Positions 6,102-6,131 of a DNA stretch of 6,131 nt are shown here, one piece after another (position 1 is the stretch's first letter; each line of letters begins with the position of its first letter). A program made the translations under genes and the position numbers. A model generated the notes under the pieces. The model was not told the DNA's origin. It saw only the letters and a list, made by a program, of their open reading frames with translations, and did no database searches. The DNA is taken from assembly GCA_958415865.1 (NCBI GenBank), contig CATYZV010000121.1:1-6131 (forward strand). The letters run 5' to 3'. Origin of the DNA: an uncultured Selenomonadaceae bacterium. GTDB lineage: Bacteria > Bacillota > Negativicutes > Selenomonadales > Selenomonadaceae.

Positions 6102-6131
6102 GATGAATAACAACTCCAGACTTAATAATAT

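Noticed and set aside
6102..6113. Upstream TTG start for metN
   Set aside because: It directly abuts the ribosome-binding site with no spacer and adds four residues not typical of MetN. The ATG at 6101 is preferred.

Overview
The window looks like a piece of chromosome from a Firmicutes-type (Bacillota) bacterium. Ribosome-binding sites are strong GGAGG types, promoters are close to the sigma-A consensus, intrinsic terminators are U-tailed, and the methionine importer is in metN-metI-metQ order with a lipoprotein binding subunit. Base composition is roughly balanced. A Negativicutes member (Selenomonas/Megamonas-like) would fit, but nothing here proves the genus. There are no insertion sequences, CRISPR arrays, phage genes or integration scars.

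Layout, left to right. (1) The 5' part of a tRNA-Gly(GCC) on the minus strand, cut by the window edge, with a perfect-consensus promoter. (2) Back to back with it, an extended -10 promoter on the plus strand drives a CNNM/CorC-type (DUF21 + CBS pair + CorC_HlyC) membrane protein. Its mRNA leader can fold into a compact H-type pseudoknot, and its most likely start is TTG at 243. (3) A terminator hairpin that can work in both directions separates this gene from a convergent minus-strand gene. (4) That gene encodes a 577-residue protein of the amylosucrase-type GH13 fold, with its own promoter. (5) A minus-strand terminator closes the metNIQ operon, which runs leftward from the right edge and encodes ATPase, permease and lipoprotein of a D/L-methionine ABC importer. 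The operon's promoter and any upstream riboswitch lie outside the window.

The most interesting item is the GH13 gene. The fold and many amylosucrase-family landmarks are recognisable, but nearly all the invariant catalytic residues are replaced: the region I Asp and His, the region II Arg, the region III general acid Glu, and the region IV His-Asp pair. Only the Asp at the nucleophile position remains. The large loop after beta-strand 3 (domain B) is also missing. The frame is long and intact, with a good promoter and ribosome-binding site, so this reads as a maintained pseudoenzyme rather than a decaying gene. Its role is unknown.

The three transcription units have no obvious shared pathway. 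The methionine importer is complete; the CNNM protein is probably a divalent-cation (Mg2+/Co2+) transporter or sensor.
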